Source: Effrenium voratum
Taxonomy: Eukaryota; Sar; Dinophyceae; Suessiales; Symbiodiniaceae
Assembly (NCBI GenBank): GCA_963377175.1
Contig: CAUJNA010002168.1
Location: 746,598 to 810,597, forward strand
Reading direction: 5' to 3'
Length of the DNA: 64,000 nucleotides
Position 1 is the stretch's first letter. Each line of letters begins with the position of its first letter. Positions 53,463-63,259 of this stretch are shown one piece after another. The position numbers and the translations under genes are program-made. The notes under the pieces were generated by a model that did not search any database, was not told the DNA's origin, and saw only the letters and a program-made list of their open reading frames with translations.

Positions 53463-56400
53463 GTATTGGTCAAAATGCAGAACTAGCGGAATCTAGGGGG
53501 CCGCAGGTTTTTGTCCTTTCCATGTACAAGGGTTTTCATTTCTTGGTGGCTCCCAGCCATCCAGTTCCTTAGCTTTTTACATCCATTTTTAGTGTTTAGT
53601 GGTAGACCCATTAAAAGTTAAACTTTGAGCGGGGGATCTGGGGGCAGCCCAGGAGTCAAGGGTTCCATTTTAGGCACGTCAGTCACATGAGCGCCAGACA
53701 GAAGCCAGCTTTCAGATGAACCACGAAAGGTTTGATGGTGTACAAATGTTCACATGAGCCACGTCCTCAAAACTCGGGTAGATGAAGGTTACGGGGACAA
53801 TAACCATAAAATGGCTGCGGATATCCGCCGTCTTAATTCTTGAAGCATGGTTTTGGGCCGACCATTTAAATACCGGGTTTTGATTTTGACTCACATGCTG
53901 AGACCTTCTCACAAGTACCTTTGAAACTGGGTGGTTTCCCTTCATAATCTGGGCGGAAAACAAAAAGCACTTGGATTTCCGCTCAGCGGGTAGCCTGGCC
54001 CAAGCTGATCGCGTGAAGCGCCATGGACACGGGTTGCTCTGCAGGGTTGGAACGCGTGGTGGAAACACAGGTCCACATATCTGCAGGACAGTCGTGTCCA
54101 TTCCAGGTTCCGGTCTTGCACGAGCCGGCAGGTGACGGTCGCTGCGCCTTTTGGCGCCTCAATCCTCGTCGGGGAATCAGAGGCACATCGTGGAAAAGAC
54201 AACTCACATCGAGTCGTGGAGGGACAGCTTGGCAATGCTGGGGGACTCCGTCCGTGCTCTCTGCCAACAATTTTGCAACTAGGTGCTTCCTTGCGCAGCC
54301 GTGATGCTCCAGCAGCCGGCTTGCAAAGCGCTTTGCGCGCAGTGTGTGTGTCCTGCGCTGTTTTTTCTCTGATTTTGGCGTGGAAATTCGGGCAGCAGCC
54401 CACGGGTGCTGCAGCTGCGTGCTGAATCCGTGTGTTTTTTCTGGAGCCATCTCTGCAACTGTGCCAGCTTCTTTCTGCACTTTTGCTCACATGCCGGGGC
54501 CGAAGGTGATCAGGGTAGAGTCGCCTAGCATGCTCATTTTGCTCCGTCGAACATGTGGTGCTTATGCAACTGCGGCGTTTCTTCTGTCCAAAGGTGTCGG
54601 GCCTTCAGCGTCGCTTGGGCCAGTGATATCTCTGGGTTATCGGCAATCGCGGAATTTGGTGCATTTACAGCAGCGCCCTCGCCTCAGCACATGTGCCCTG
54701 CGGCGAAACAACTGTTTTTCTCTTTCTCATGGTTCACTCTGCGGCTCCCCAACCACGCAACGCAGTTGGGGCTCTGTTCTTGGACACCAATGGAGCGCAC
54801 AAAGCACGACACGGGCAATGTTGCCTTGACGCGTAAGACTTCTCAGTGTTGCTGGCGCGTTCCGCCGAGAGGCCGCTCGCATGCGACGCGTCGAAAAAAG
54901 TGCGGAAGAGTTGCTCAGCGTGTTTCCAGTTATTTGGAGGTAACAATCCCCGTGAGGCCGCCCCAAGGGTTCCCTTATGGCTCAACGGAAATGGAGACCA
55001 TCACTCACAGGCTATGGGAGCTTCGATGGTTTTCCGGTCTCATGCCTTGAAGAATGTAGTAGAGTAGAGGCTGCTGGCTTGGTGGGGTGTGGGTGCTGGT
55101 GGTTCAGGGAGTCGGCTGACCGGCGCCTGATCTGCTTGGCCAAGAGGTTCGGGCTCTCCATTGGGTATTGGGCTTGTAAGTTTCATCAGGTACGGAATTC
55201 CGCATTCGTTTTGGCCGTCGCAACCCTTCCTTGCGAACTTCGGACCAATTTTCAGCTGGGATGCACGAGTTTCGTCGAGACCGCCGATTTTGACCGAGGT
55301 TAAACAGCAACCGCAAGGTGATGCTGGAGGGAGGGCGCATGCAGCGCTCGGCTCGGCATATTTTGGGAGGGTCGGCAAGAAACGCCTGTAGTCCATAGTG
55401 CTAATTTCGGAGGAATATGCGGGGGAGCCAAAGCGACGGATTTCTTCTAGAATCGGGCACTCCCTCCACATCTTGACTCCTGGCAGAGGGTATTTGGAAA
55501 ATGCAGATGGGCTTTCTCGTTTTCCTTGCTGGGGCTCGGTGAAATGCCAGCAAATGCTCGTGGAGTTTCGTTGGACTTTTGGAATTGCAGGACTTGGCTC
55601 AGGCCCCAGGGAATTGTCAAGGCAACTGTTGGACAGGCATTGAACATATGATGATGCTTGCTTCTGCACTTCCACTCAAATTCAAGCGGGAGTTGCCCTT
55701 GAATCTAGCCGGAATTTGTCCTGGGATTGAGTGTTGGCAATTGCCCCTGTCTCCAAGGAATTCAGGAACTGGCAGGAACTTTACAAAACCGCAGCACAGT
55801 AGTTGAGGTTCCACTGGGTCACACATGCTTGAAACACGCCCCGCGATGTTGTTTTTGACGATGGTAGTGGCTTTCCATGATATCCCGCTCATTGCGGGAG
55901 ATGAGGGATCCTTACTTTGAACAGGCCATCACCCTCTTTTTCGAGACGATACACTTCCGCAGGGATGGCAATAGAACGTTATGGTCAATGGGCGGGTTCC
56001 AGTTTCAAAGGCGGTAACCTACGAACATCCAAGTTTCAATCGACGTTGCCTTTTATTTTTGTTGGCGAGAATTCCTTGTAGACGATTGTAGACGTTCTCG
56101 TATTAAAAGAACAGTCACAAGTGCACAGATGGGCAGTCTTAAGGACCGAGATAGACATTGCATTTTTTGGCACAACCACAATGGCAAGCAAACAAGTTTG
56201 GGTTTGAGGAAGCAAGCTGGCGGTTGGCCTAAATGTTTGGCCGCTCTCCGATTGGACTTCCATCCGACACGAGGACTTTCAACTTCCAGCCTAAAGCAGG
56301 ATTCGTTTTGAATAATACCAACCTACCAAATGATGCGTACTTGTGAGGGTACCCCAATTCGGGGTGGTTGTCCTTAGGTGTCCTTTTAAACCAAGCCCCA

Positions 56401-56500
56401 ACAGCGTACTTTCACATCAAAAAACAGGCCGAAGGGGGGTGCCAAAGCCGCTAGTAAGGTTTGCCTGCCGCGAGCATTGCCTGACCGTGGGGAACGCCGA
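53463..56500. other. No gene supported
   Basis: Long open frames occur on both strands at 53.9-55.7 kb without a consistent codon signal. TGAGCCACGTCCTCAAAAC at 53755 recurs from 26797 with the following GGGTAGA...AAGGTTA, so a dispersed repeat is present. Nothing else assigned. Confidence 0.3.
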
Positions 56501-56504
56501 AGTG

Positions 56505-56560
56505 TGCCCGCCTCGGTAGGGATCAAAACACCCTCGCCCGCTAGGGGTGTGGTTTTCTAG
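56505..56560 (+). CDS. Candidate exon upstream of A10
   Basis: Short frame KHPRPLGVWFS ending with AG in phase 2 directly before A10. Too short to stand alone. Confidence 0.18.
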
Positions 56561-56684
56561 GTCTCCCAGTGGTGCCCTTTTACCAACTTTTTTGGTGGAG
56601 GGTTCCCCTACTAAAATAGACTACAGAAAAAAGGGCACCCCTATTCTAACCTCCTTGTTCTAACCTTTTTACCGGAGGACCTAG
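56557..56684 (+). mobile_element. Family A TIR element A10
   Basis: Begins CTAGGTCTCCCAGTGGTGCC, ends ACCGGAGGACCTAG. The TTCTAACCTC block is duplicated. Candidate intron 56561-56684. Confidence 0.88.
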
Positions 56685-56778
56685 GATGGCTTCGGTGTTT
56701 AAAACCGCCCAAACAAGGGTATTCCCAACAAAAACACATGTGGACACCTGTATGGGGTTTTTCGACAACCATCGTTAG
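56685..56778 (+). CDS. Candidate exon downstream of A10
   Basis: Continues in phase 2 (AG+G), open for 31 codons (core MASVFKTAQTRVFPTKTH) to TAG at 56776-56778. Confidence 0.25.
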
Positions 56779-56779
56779 G

Positions 56780-57590
56780 GTTCCCATCAATCAAGGGAAC
56801 CAATACCATGTCCATGGCAAACAAATGTCATGTGAGTCCGTGTTGAATTGCTATTGGTTTCAAGTCGAAGGTGCGCCCTAGCACTTGGCTGCGGTGCGAG
56901 TTCGCACTCGTGTGCAGGATGGCCCATTTTTAGCCTTCCTTTATTGCACACATGTTTACCCCATCCCGTTTCCTCTTGTAGGTATGAAGCCCCAAACTTG
57001 TCAATTGCAAAACAAGGCTGCTATCTGCAAGACAAATTTCTAGGACATGGGGTTTGCAAAAACAGTCCTTACAGACCTTACAGACCTTCAGAGGGGAGTT
57101 TATTCATCCCAGATGTGCAGTAGAATTTGGGAAGAATGAACTGGTCTTGGACAATAATATATGCTTGTGGCAGTACTTTAGAATTTGGGCAATTCTACTT
57201 GTGAAATTCATTGGGCAATACAACGTTAGAGCTGGGCAAGGAGGTCAAAAGGATCACGTTGGTGATTGCCACATTTGATGATATGTCCAGTAAGGTTGAG
57301 TGAAATTCCATCAGGTTGACATGCTTCCCCCCATGGGATGCCATGAAATTTGATGCACAGCCTACTGCATGAGAGGAGACTCCAAGAGATGGAATTGTGC
57401 AGTATCATGTGAATATGCTTTGAAATGATTACAATGACAAGATGTAGCATGAGCCAGCAAAAGGGTTCAAACAAGTGCGGGGCTTGGTGGTGGAGTGACT
57501 GATTGTTCCCCCTCTCTTGCTTTTCTGTCCTAAACTTGTTGGCATATACAGTATACATGTATATATATATATATATATGTTGCAGTTCCC
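56780..57590. other. Unassigned; ends in (AT)n
   Basis: No gene supported. A (TA)n microsatellite at 57555-57579 abuts the family C copy. Confidence 0.3.
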
Positions 57591-57591
57591 C

Positions 57592-57693
57592 AACTGGGTA
57601 TGGGTCCAAATCAAGCCAGGGAACCGCAGGGTTTTCGTCCCTTCCATGTACAAGGGTTCCACTTCGAGTACCTATTTTGGACCCACACCCAAC
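57592..57693 (+). mobile_element. Family C TIR element, copy 3
   Basis: Termini ACTGGGTATGGGTCCAAA and TTTTGGACCCACACCCAACT; interior GGGAACCGCAGGGTTTTCGTCC and GGGTTCCACTTCGAGTACC. Confidence 0.58.
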
Positions 57694-58018
57694 TATCAAA
57701 GTCAGGCACTTTTGGGAACGGGGTTTGCCAAGAAATTCGGAAGAAGATGAGAGAACCGAAGCTTGACCCAAGGCGACCAGGAAGGACCTATGTCATCCCT
57801 CTGCGGTGGCTTCCCTTTTGCACAAAAACGTTGTTGTTGGGAAACATTTTACATTTTTGCTTATTGTGGTTTAGTGGTGGAAATCCACATCCGTTGAACT
57901 GCCCAAAAATTTCCATTTTGTTTGCTCCCCTTCCAAGGTCAACCAAGAAAAGGCTGGCATTTGGCGTCTCCATTTCGGGTAATCACAGAAATCCAGGTCC
58001 TGCCAGGGGGGCCTTCAG

Positions 58019-58165
58019 TCGGAGCGCTTCTTCTGCGGCTGCCAAGTGGGCCTCAAGCTCGCGGGCATCGAGTTCGACGACACGCGCGAGCCTGAGCTCC
58101 GAGCTCCGAGCTGATGATCGCCTCGTGAAGCCGGGACTTTTGGCCGTGCTTCTCACTCCCGGCCA
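58019..58165 (+). CDS. Candidate exon with a 7-bp frameshifting duplication
   Basis: After CCTTCAG (58012-58018) the frame reads SERFFCGCQVGLKLAGIEFD and DTREPELR with about 90% G/C third positions, then stops at 58112-58114. The stop follows a tandem GAGCTCC-GAGCTCC-GAGCTG; counting one copy fewer, the frame would run on into LVKPGLLAVLLTPGQQ, also strongly biased. So a coding exon seems to have gained 7 bases, or the assembly has. No domain recognised. Confidence 0.42.
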
Positions 58166-58167
58166 GC

Positions 58168-58301
58168 AATTGGTGCCCGTCTACCGCTTCTTCTTTTGGG
58201 GGCCCTTTTTGCTTCCTTTTCTGGTTGGGAGGGTTTCCCTACTAAAACAGACGAAAGAAAAGAGTTGGTAGCCTTATTCTAACCTCTACTGGAGGACCTA
58301 G
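58168..58301 (+). mobile_element. Family A TIR element A11 (eroded 5' end)
   Basis: AGCAATTGGTGCCCGTCTACC, TGGTTGGGAGGGTTTCCCTAC, GCCTTATTCTAACCTCTACTGGAGGACCTAG. The CTAGGTCCCCC start is replaced by exon-like sequence, so the left edge is approximate. Confidence 0.7.
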
Positions 58302-58479
58302 CACCAAACGCATGGCCTCTCAACTTTTTGGACAGAGTATTTGAGTGATTTTTGCGTTTTCCGGTATGAGACCCTGCTGTCCAAGGTGCTTTTCTACAAA
58401 TGATGCCACTGAGGGGCCAGATCTTTCACAGCTTGGGCGCGCGCTGACGGAACCTTTCTGGTGCCAAGTCTGATAGTTT

Positions 58480-58520
58480 CCCTGTCTTGTAAGACATTGT
58501 AAGACCAAGCATCAACTAGG
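58480..58520 (+). CDS. Candidate exon upstream of A12
   Basis: Short frame FPCLVRHCKTKHQL plus one base, directly before A12, in phase 1 with the long downstream frame. Confidence 0.2.
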
Positions 58521-58639
58521 TCCCCCGGCAATTGGTGCCATTTTACCCTTTTACCAACTTTTTTTTGGGGGGAGGGGTCCCCCTACTAAAATAGTCTACG
58601 GGTACCCTTATTCTAACCTCTCAGATTTGGAGGACCTAG
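58517..58639 (+). mobile_element. Family A TIR element A12
   Basis: Begins CTAGGTCCCCCGGCAATTGG, ends CAGATTTGGAGGACCTAG. The segment GACTACAGAAAAAAG of other copies is shortened. Candidate intron 58521-58639. Confidence 0.87.
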
Positions 58640-59142
58640 TCCAAAAGGGTGCCCTCAAAAAGATGGCTGGGCAGAGGCTGAGCTGGATTCTAGGGGTCAG
58701 ATTTACCAAATCCTCCGCTTTACTGGGCAAATATCAAGATGGGGACCCTGGAGCTGTTTGGTTTTGTTTCGGCTTCCCTTTAAACCAAGTTGAAAAGGGT
58801 AGCCTCAGAAGCAAACACACTGAGAGTCACCCATGTCGATTGGCAACGCTTGTCTTCAGGTGCCAGCACATTCAAGCAGCACCCAAGCAGCACCCAAGCA
58901 GCACCCAAGGGCCAAGCGCAGAGTTGCTTGCCAAGGTGACTTTTCCACCCATTTTAGTCTATTTTAGTGGGGATTGGGATGTTCACTGGGGGTACGGGGT
59001 TTTGATCCATAGCCACATGTGGTTTCTTCCCGGCCGGGGGGATTTACTCCCATATCAACCTTGGTCCGCCCCCTCTCCAGCTGCCCCCACTGCATCTCCT
59101 GAGGGTCTCAGACGAGAATCCGGGCAAGTGGTTTTCCCTTAG
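58640..59142 (+). CDS. Candidate coding stretch downstream of A12
   Basis: Continues in phase 1 and is open for 167 codons to TAG at 59140-59142. The first 45 residues (KGALKKMAGQRLSWILGVRF, then TKSSALLGKYQDGDPGAVW) are protein-like. The part from about 58940 overlaps a dispersed repeat and is less likely coding. Function unknown. Confidence 0.33.
58945..59015 (+). repeat. Dispersed repeat (TTTTAGTGGGGATTGGGATG family), copy 2
   Basis: Same words and order as 7527-7610. Confidence 0.5.
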
Positions 59143-59210
59143 GTTGAAGGACGACGTCGAGTACGTGAAGCTGCAGTACTACCGGGGGCATCACATGGAG
59201 GAGACATTGG
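59143..59210 (+). CDS. Candidate internal exon, unknown protein
   Basis: Acceptor GTGGTTTTCCCTTAG ends at 59142 and GT lies at 59211. The frame reads LKDDVEYVKLQYYRGHHMEE with over 80% G/C third positions. No family recognised. Confidence 0.42.
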
Positions 59211-59367
59211 GTTCTGAGTGGCTTTCGATTGCCCATGTTCTTCTTGGTGGCAGTGATACTGGTAGCGAAATTTTCGAAATCGAAATGCAACCCATGGTAA
59301 AAAAAAGGTTCACACCACGAAATGAAACCCACGAAAAAGGAAAAAACACAACGTTGGGCATTTACAG

Positions 59368-59442
59368 GTGCATCGAATCAGAAATTATGTTTCTGTGCGT
59401 ACGTTGGCCTCTGGGAGATTGACCAACTTTCAGCTTGACCAG
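59368..59442 (+). CDS. Candidate exon upstream of A13
   Basis: Frame ending TLASGRLTNFQLDQ in phase 0 at 59442, directly before A13. The left border is uncertain. Confidence 0.25.
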
Positions 59443-59583
59443 GTCCCCCAGCAATTGATGCCCTTCTCTACCGTTCCTTTTTTGGTAGGCCCTAAAATAG
59501 ACAAACGTAAAAAACAACAAAAAACGGAGAGTTGGTCCTATTGGTACCAAGTGATTCTAAGCTCTCAAATCTGGAGGACCTAG
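59440..59583 (+). mobile_element. Family A TIR element A13
   Basis: Begins CCAGGTCCCCCAGCAATTG, ends CTCAAATCTGGAGGACCTAG. The interior is diverged (GACAAACGTAAAAAACAAC; ATTGGTACCAAGTGATTCTAAG). Candidate intron 59443-59583. Confidence 0.82.
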
Positions 59584-59720
59584 TTCCCCGAAGCTGCCAG
59601 GTGCCGAAGTTCAGTCCGCCTCGGTCCTCGGCTCGGCTCGGCCAGGAGCAGCTGCGGCAGCTCCGCAGGAACAAGGGCCTTCTGGCAGCAGATCCGCAAC
59701 AAAATCCTCTCGTGATGCGG
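59584..59720 (+). CDS. Candidate exon downstream of A13
   Basis: GC-rich and open in two + frames. The phase-0 continuation reads GTRAFWQQIRNKILS at its end; the alternative frame reads RLGQEQLRQLRRNKGLLAAD. Both have high G/C third positions, so the frame is undecided. CTC|GTGATG at about 59711 is a possible donor. Confidence 0.38.
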
Positions 59721-59751
59721 AAAGCAACAAAAGGAGAAGAACAAAAACAAC

Positions 59752-59766
59752 GGGGGGGGGGGGGGG
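59752..59766. repeat. G15 homopolymer
   Basis: Fifteen consecutive G after CAACAAAAACAAC-like sequence; a likely assembly-error site. Confidence 0.95.
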
Positions 59767-59929
59767 AAAACGGATCCGAAAAATTCAGAGGTTCCGGGGG
59801 AGTCCCGAATTTCCAGTCTGTGAATTGTGGAGTTTGAAGAACATGTCCTCGCCAAGTTACACGCAGCACCCGACAACTGCTATGGCTGCCAGGTTCTACC
59901 TTGCATGGAAAGTATGTGTCGACTATCCA

Positions 59930-60215
59930 TTTGTCTATCGATCGACTGATCTATTAATCTATTTGTCCATCTATCTTTCTATTCCATTGTAATCTAATCT
60001 ACTTTAATCTAATCTAATCTAATTTGATATATTGATCTGTCGAATCTGTGTATTTGTCTAATCTAATCCAATCTAATATAGTCTAATATGTGTGTGTTTG
60101 TCTGTCTGTCGGTCTGTCTGTCTGTCTGTCTACCTATCTAATCTTTATCTATCTAATCTAATCTAATCTAATCCAATCCACTCCAATCCAATCTATCTAT
60201 CTATCTAACTCGAGG
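59930..60215. repeat. (AATCT)n / (CTAT)n / (TCTG)n microsatellite cluster
   Basis: Pentamer AATCT dominates (59990-60080 and 60140-60200), with GTCT and CTAT tetramer blocks at 60100-60130 and near 60200. Confidence 0.9.
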
Positions 60216-61158
60216 CCTTTTTATCAGCCCTCAAGCAATTTTGGTACATTTTGTGTTGGGACCCTGCTCAGTTGTTCTCCCGAGGTTATGACAAGCCTCA
60301 GCTTCTCAAAGGTGGGGGAACTTGGTGGGAGACCGTTTCACAGTGACATAGTTACATCTGTATGTATCCGGTTGCATACACAAGTGCATGCTTGTTGTGT
60401 ACATCCCAGTGAACATCCCAATCCCCACTAAAATAGACCAAAATGGGTGGTAAATTATCTTACCCTAAAATGGTACCATGGGTAGCCATATACATACACA
60501 TGTACCTCACCTCATAGACACAAGTTTGAACAGTACACAGACATGTGTATGAATGTATATGGGAGTGTCTTTTTTTGGGGGACTCACCCAAAAATGGTGG
60601 TTTTCCTTTTTGTTTCCCTTTAACACCAACAACAAAGGAGTACCCTCAAAGACAGCCATATATACAAATATATATATACAAATATATATATATATATATA
60701 TGTACACATCCACATACGTACATGACGCTATACGGTGATGCTTCACGCCGGCATTCCGGAAACGCTGGCAAGGCTATGAGCACGCGGAGAAGTTCAAGCC
60801 TGAGGTCGGACAAAGTTGAAGCGGATCCAGCTGTGGGGAAATGGGTTCGGTGTCGCGTGGCTTTTGTCATAAACCAACCTGAGGCTGGCCTCCAAAGACA
60901 TAGACCCATGTATTTGCGTAGCCCTTTGGGTTTTTTCGCCTTTGTTTTTGTGGGGTTCTTGATGCGCTCACCATGCCACTTCTTAGCATTCGCAGTGGTC
61001 CATAGTTCTCTCAGTCCTGGGATCTGCAACAGGAACAAGCGATCTAAGCAAGGGGGGGTGACTGCACCCACATGGTTCATGTCAGGGGAAATCCCTTGCG
61101 GCTCCCCCAAAACTATGGCACACATGGTAGACCAAATTTGAACAGAATCATCAATCAT
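60216..61158. other. No gene supported; (AT)n microsatellite
   Basis: (TA)n at 60656-60702. Bases 60410-60460 hold an inverted fragment of the TTTTAGTGGGGATTGGGATG family. A GC-richer stretch at 60740-60850 may be exonic (FRKRWQGYEHAEKFKPEV) but lacks clear borders. Confidence 0.3.
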
Positions 61159-61201
61159 GGCGTATCCCAGGCCAAGTTTTGAGTTGGTGGACTATGACTG
61201 G
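61159..61201 (+). CDS. Candidate exon upstream of A14
   Basis: ATG at 61158-61160 region begins MAYPRPSFELVDYDW, ending in phase 0 immediately before GTCCCCCAG of A14. Could be a first coding exon. Confidence 0.28.
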
Positions 61202-61309
61202 GTCCCCCAGTAGTGCCCGTTAGCCCTTTTTTTGGGGTGGGTTCCCCTGCTAAAATAGACTTTCGAAAAAGGGGTACCCTTATTCTAACCTCTCTACTGG
61301 AGGACCTAG
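61198..61309 (+). mobile_element. Family A TIR element A14
   Basis: Begins CTGGGTCCCCCAGTAGTGCC, ends CTCTACTGGAGGACCTAG; interior GGTACCCTTATTCTAACC intact. Candidate intron 61202-61309. Downstream phase 0 reads NSWVAGVQAWL then stop. Confidence 0.88.
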
Positions 61310-61636
61310 AATTCTTGGGTTGCGGGTGTGCAAGCCTGGCTTTGAGAGGTAGAGTGTTTGGCAAGTATCTCAGATGAACCAAAGGAGGCAACTATGAGCA
61401 TGCGCCAACCCCGAAGCATACCCTCAGCCAAATGGGAAGGTCATTTGTGACAGTTCTTTAGATGGGCAGATCCATTTGCCCAGTGGGATTGGAGAGCTGC
61501 AAAGACCCGAAGTGTAAAGGCAAGAACCTGATGGTTTATGGTTGCAAATGCCTTTGGGACGTTTTTTTTTGTTTCTCAGTTGGGTGTGTGTTTTTTAGTT
61601 GGTCGTTTCCGGTTTTGTTTGGGGGGGTGCTTTCAG

Positions 61637-61754
61637 GGAATCCAATGAGTTTTCACCCATGCACATCTGGCAGGAACTGGCCAGCTCTGCCATGAGCGAG
61701 TTCGTGGCCGAACAGCCTGCGCAAGTAGCCGCTTTGGCAATCAAAGCGTACCTT
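61637..61754 (+). CDS. Candidate exon, unknown protein
   Basis: Follows GGTGCTTTCAG (ending 61636). Reads ESNEFSPMHIWQELASSAMS and EFVAEQPAQVAALAIKAYL, a convincing Ala-rich helical peptide with G/C-leaning third positions. It ends where a family F element begins. No domain assigned. Confidence 0.42.
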
Positions 61755-61840
61755 GAGTCTCCTTCTGACCCTTTAAAAATGGGTACATGACCCCTTAATT
61801 TTGGGTAATGACCCCATTTTTTTAGGGTTATGGAGACTAG
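61755..61840 (+). mobile_element. Family F short TIR element, copy 1
   Basis: GAGTCTCCTTCTGACCCTTT...AATGGGTACATGACCCCTTAA...GGTTATGGAGACTAG. Inverted ends GAGTCTCC/GGAGACT. Directly abuts an exon-like stretch. Confidence 0.6.
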
Positions 61841-62189
61841 CTAGCAATCAATCCTGAATCCTGATGCCAGATGGTCGCGAATTAAGATGAGGTATCCCTC
61901 CCATTTTGAACAAGCTTGCCGGTCTAGGGGTACCTTCCTTGCCAAATCGCCCATATTTTCTTAGATCTTCTCGAAGCAAACCAAAAGAGGCAGGTACTTT
62001 ATTGTCATATTTTGCGAGACCCCCCCTTTTCCGACACCTCTAAGATGGCTGGTTCTTGGCTGATTCTCGTTTGTTGCCGTGCCGGGAGGCTGATGCAGAC
62101 CCCCCCCCCGTCTTTCCAGAGATCGATCGTGGCAGAATCTCGTGGGCTCTCGGGACGAATCGAAGCTTCTTGGGTTTAATCTCTACCTG

Positions 62190-62275
62190 GACTCTCCGTG
62201 ACCCTTTACAAATGGGTACATGACCCCTTAATTTGGGGTAATGACCAACCATTTTTGAAGGGTCATGGAGACTCT
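62190..62275 (+). mobile_element. Family F short TIR element, copy 2
   Basis: GACTCTCCGTGACCCTTT...AATGGGTACATGACCCCTTAA...AAGGGTCATGGAGACTCT; termini GACTCTCC-TGACCCTT and AAGGGTCATGGAGACTC pair. Same orientation as copy 1, 435 bp away. Confidence 0.65.
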
Positions 62276-62499
62276 AGGTATAAGTCCTGATTGAGTTTTC
62301 AACCTTTGGTGTTGCGACAACAGTCTCCGGATCGGAGCAAAAGATGTTTCGACTTGTCCCTCGCATGCCAAAGATCCGTTGCAGGAAACCTGTGGACATG
62401 CATCCGAGCTCCCATGGGTCCTTGCGGCTTTTTCAGGTGAGAACAAATCCGTGGTGCCTTTGCGAGTCGAAACTTGCGGCCGTCCTTTCAATGTGATTC

Positions 62500-62760
62500 T
62501 GTGTTTGTTTTCTATCATTAATTCATATTGGATACAATCGTATTACTTTCTCTATACATATGTATATATAGACATATAATATTCTTTCAACAATGCCCAT
62601 TCCTTATTAGTTCGTATTGTACTTAATTCAACTAATTTGTTTTATTGTGTTTCATCATGTAATTAGTGTTTGAATTAAGCCATTCATACTAATATAAACG
62701 AGCATCTAACACTAATATGGTATTTAAAGATAATAATAACAAATGAATAAGCAATATATA
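62500..62760. other. Short AT-rich stretch
   Basis: About 70% A+T, no ORF; resembles the composition of 51650-52440. Confidence 0.6.
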
Positions 62761-63026
62761 AGGCTGAGTTTGCTCGAACAAATATCTGAATTTCGCCAGT
62801 TTCAGGGTGGTTCTCAGACCATGAGGGAGGACCATGTCCTTTTTTTCACAGGGAAGAGCGCTTTTCCTCAGAAGGTGCAGAGAGGGAAAACACATAAACA
62901 AAAACGATGGCGTCCGCTTTTGTTCCAAATCAGTTACCAGTTGACCGTGGCAATCCGAGGAAGTGCACCTCACACTTTGCGCCAAAAGTGGCAAGCGTCG
63001 CTGTCGCGTTTTTGAAGGCTCTCAGT

Positions 63027-63118
63027 CTTCCTTTTGCGGTTCACATTATGCTTTAAAGGGAATCTATAATTGCTGGAAATATATTCCGTGTTTCCTTTCA
63101 TGGGGCGAAAAAGCAAAG
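63027..63118 (+). mobile_element. Family B element, diverged copy
   Basis: GTCTTCCTTTTGCGGTT at left and AAAAAGCAAAGGGAAG at right; interior GCTTTAAAGGGAATCTATAATTGCTGGAAATAT. Confidence 0.55.
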
Positions 63119-63259
63119 GGAAGCAGTTCTTCGATAACCGAGAACTCCCCAAAGACATCGTGCAGACCATGAAGCGAACACTGATTTCAGTTTTGGTGTA
63201 CAAAGCTGGACAGAGATTCTCATGTGGATTCCATCCCTTTCTGTTTCGAGGCCCTCAGT

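Noticed and set aside
27862..61309. Idea that family A is a set of CRISPR-like or regulatory repeats
   Set aside because: Copies are irregularly spaced over 58 kb with terminal inverted repeats and variable interiors, so dispersed transposition fits and an array does not.
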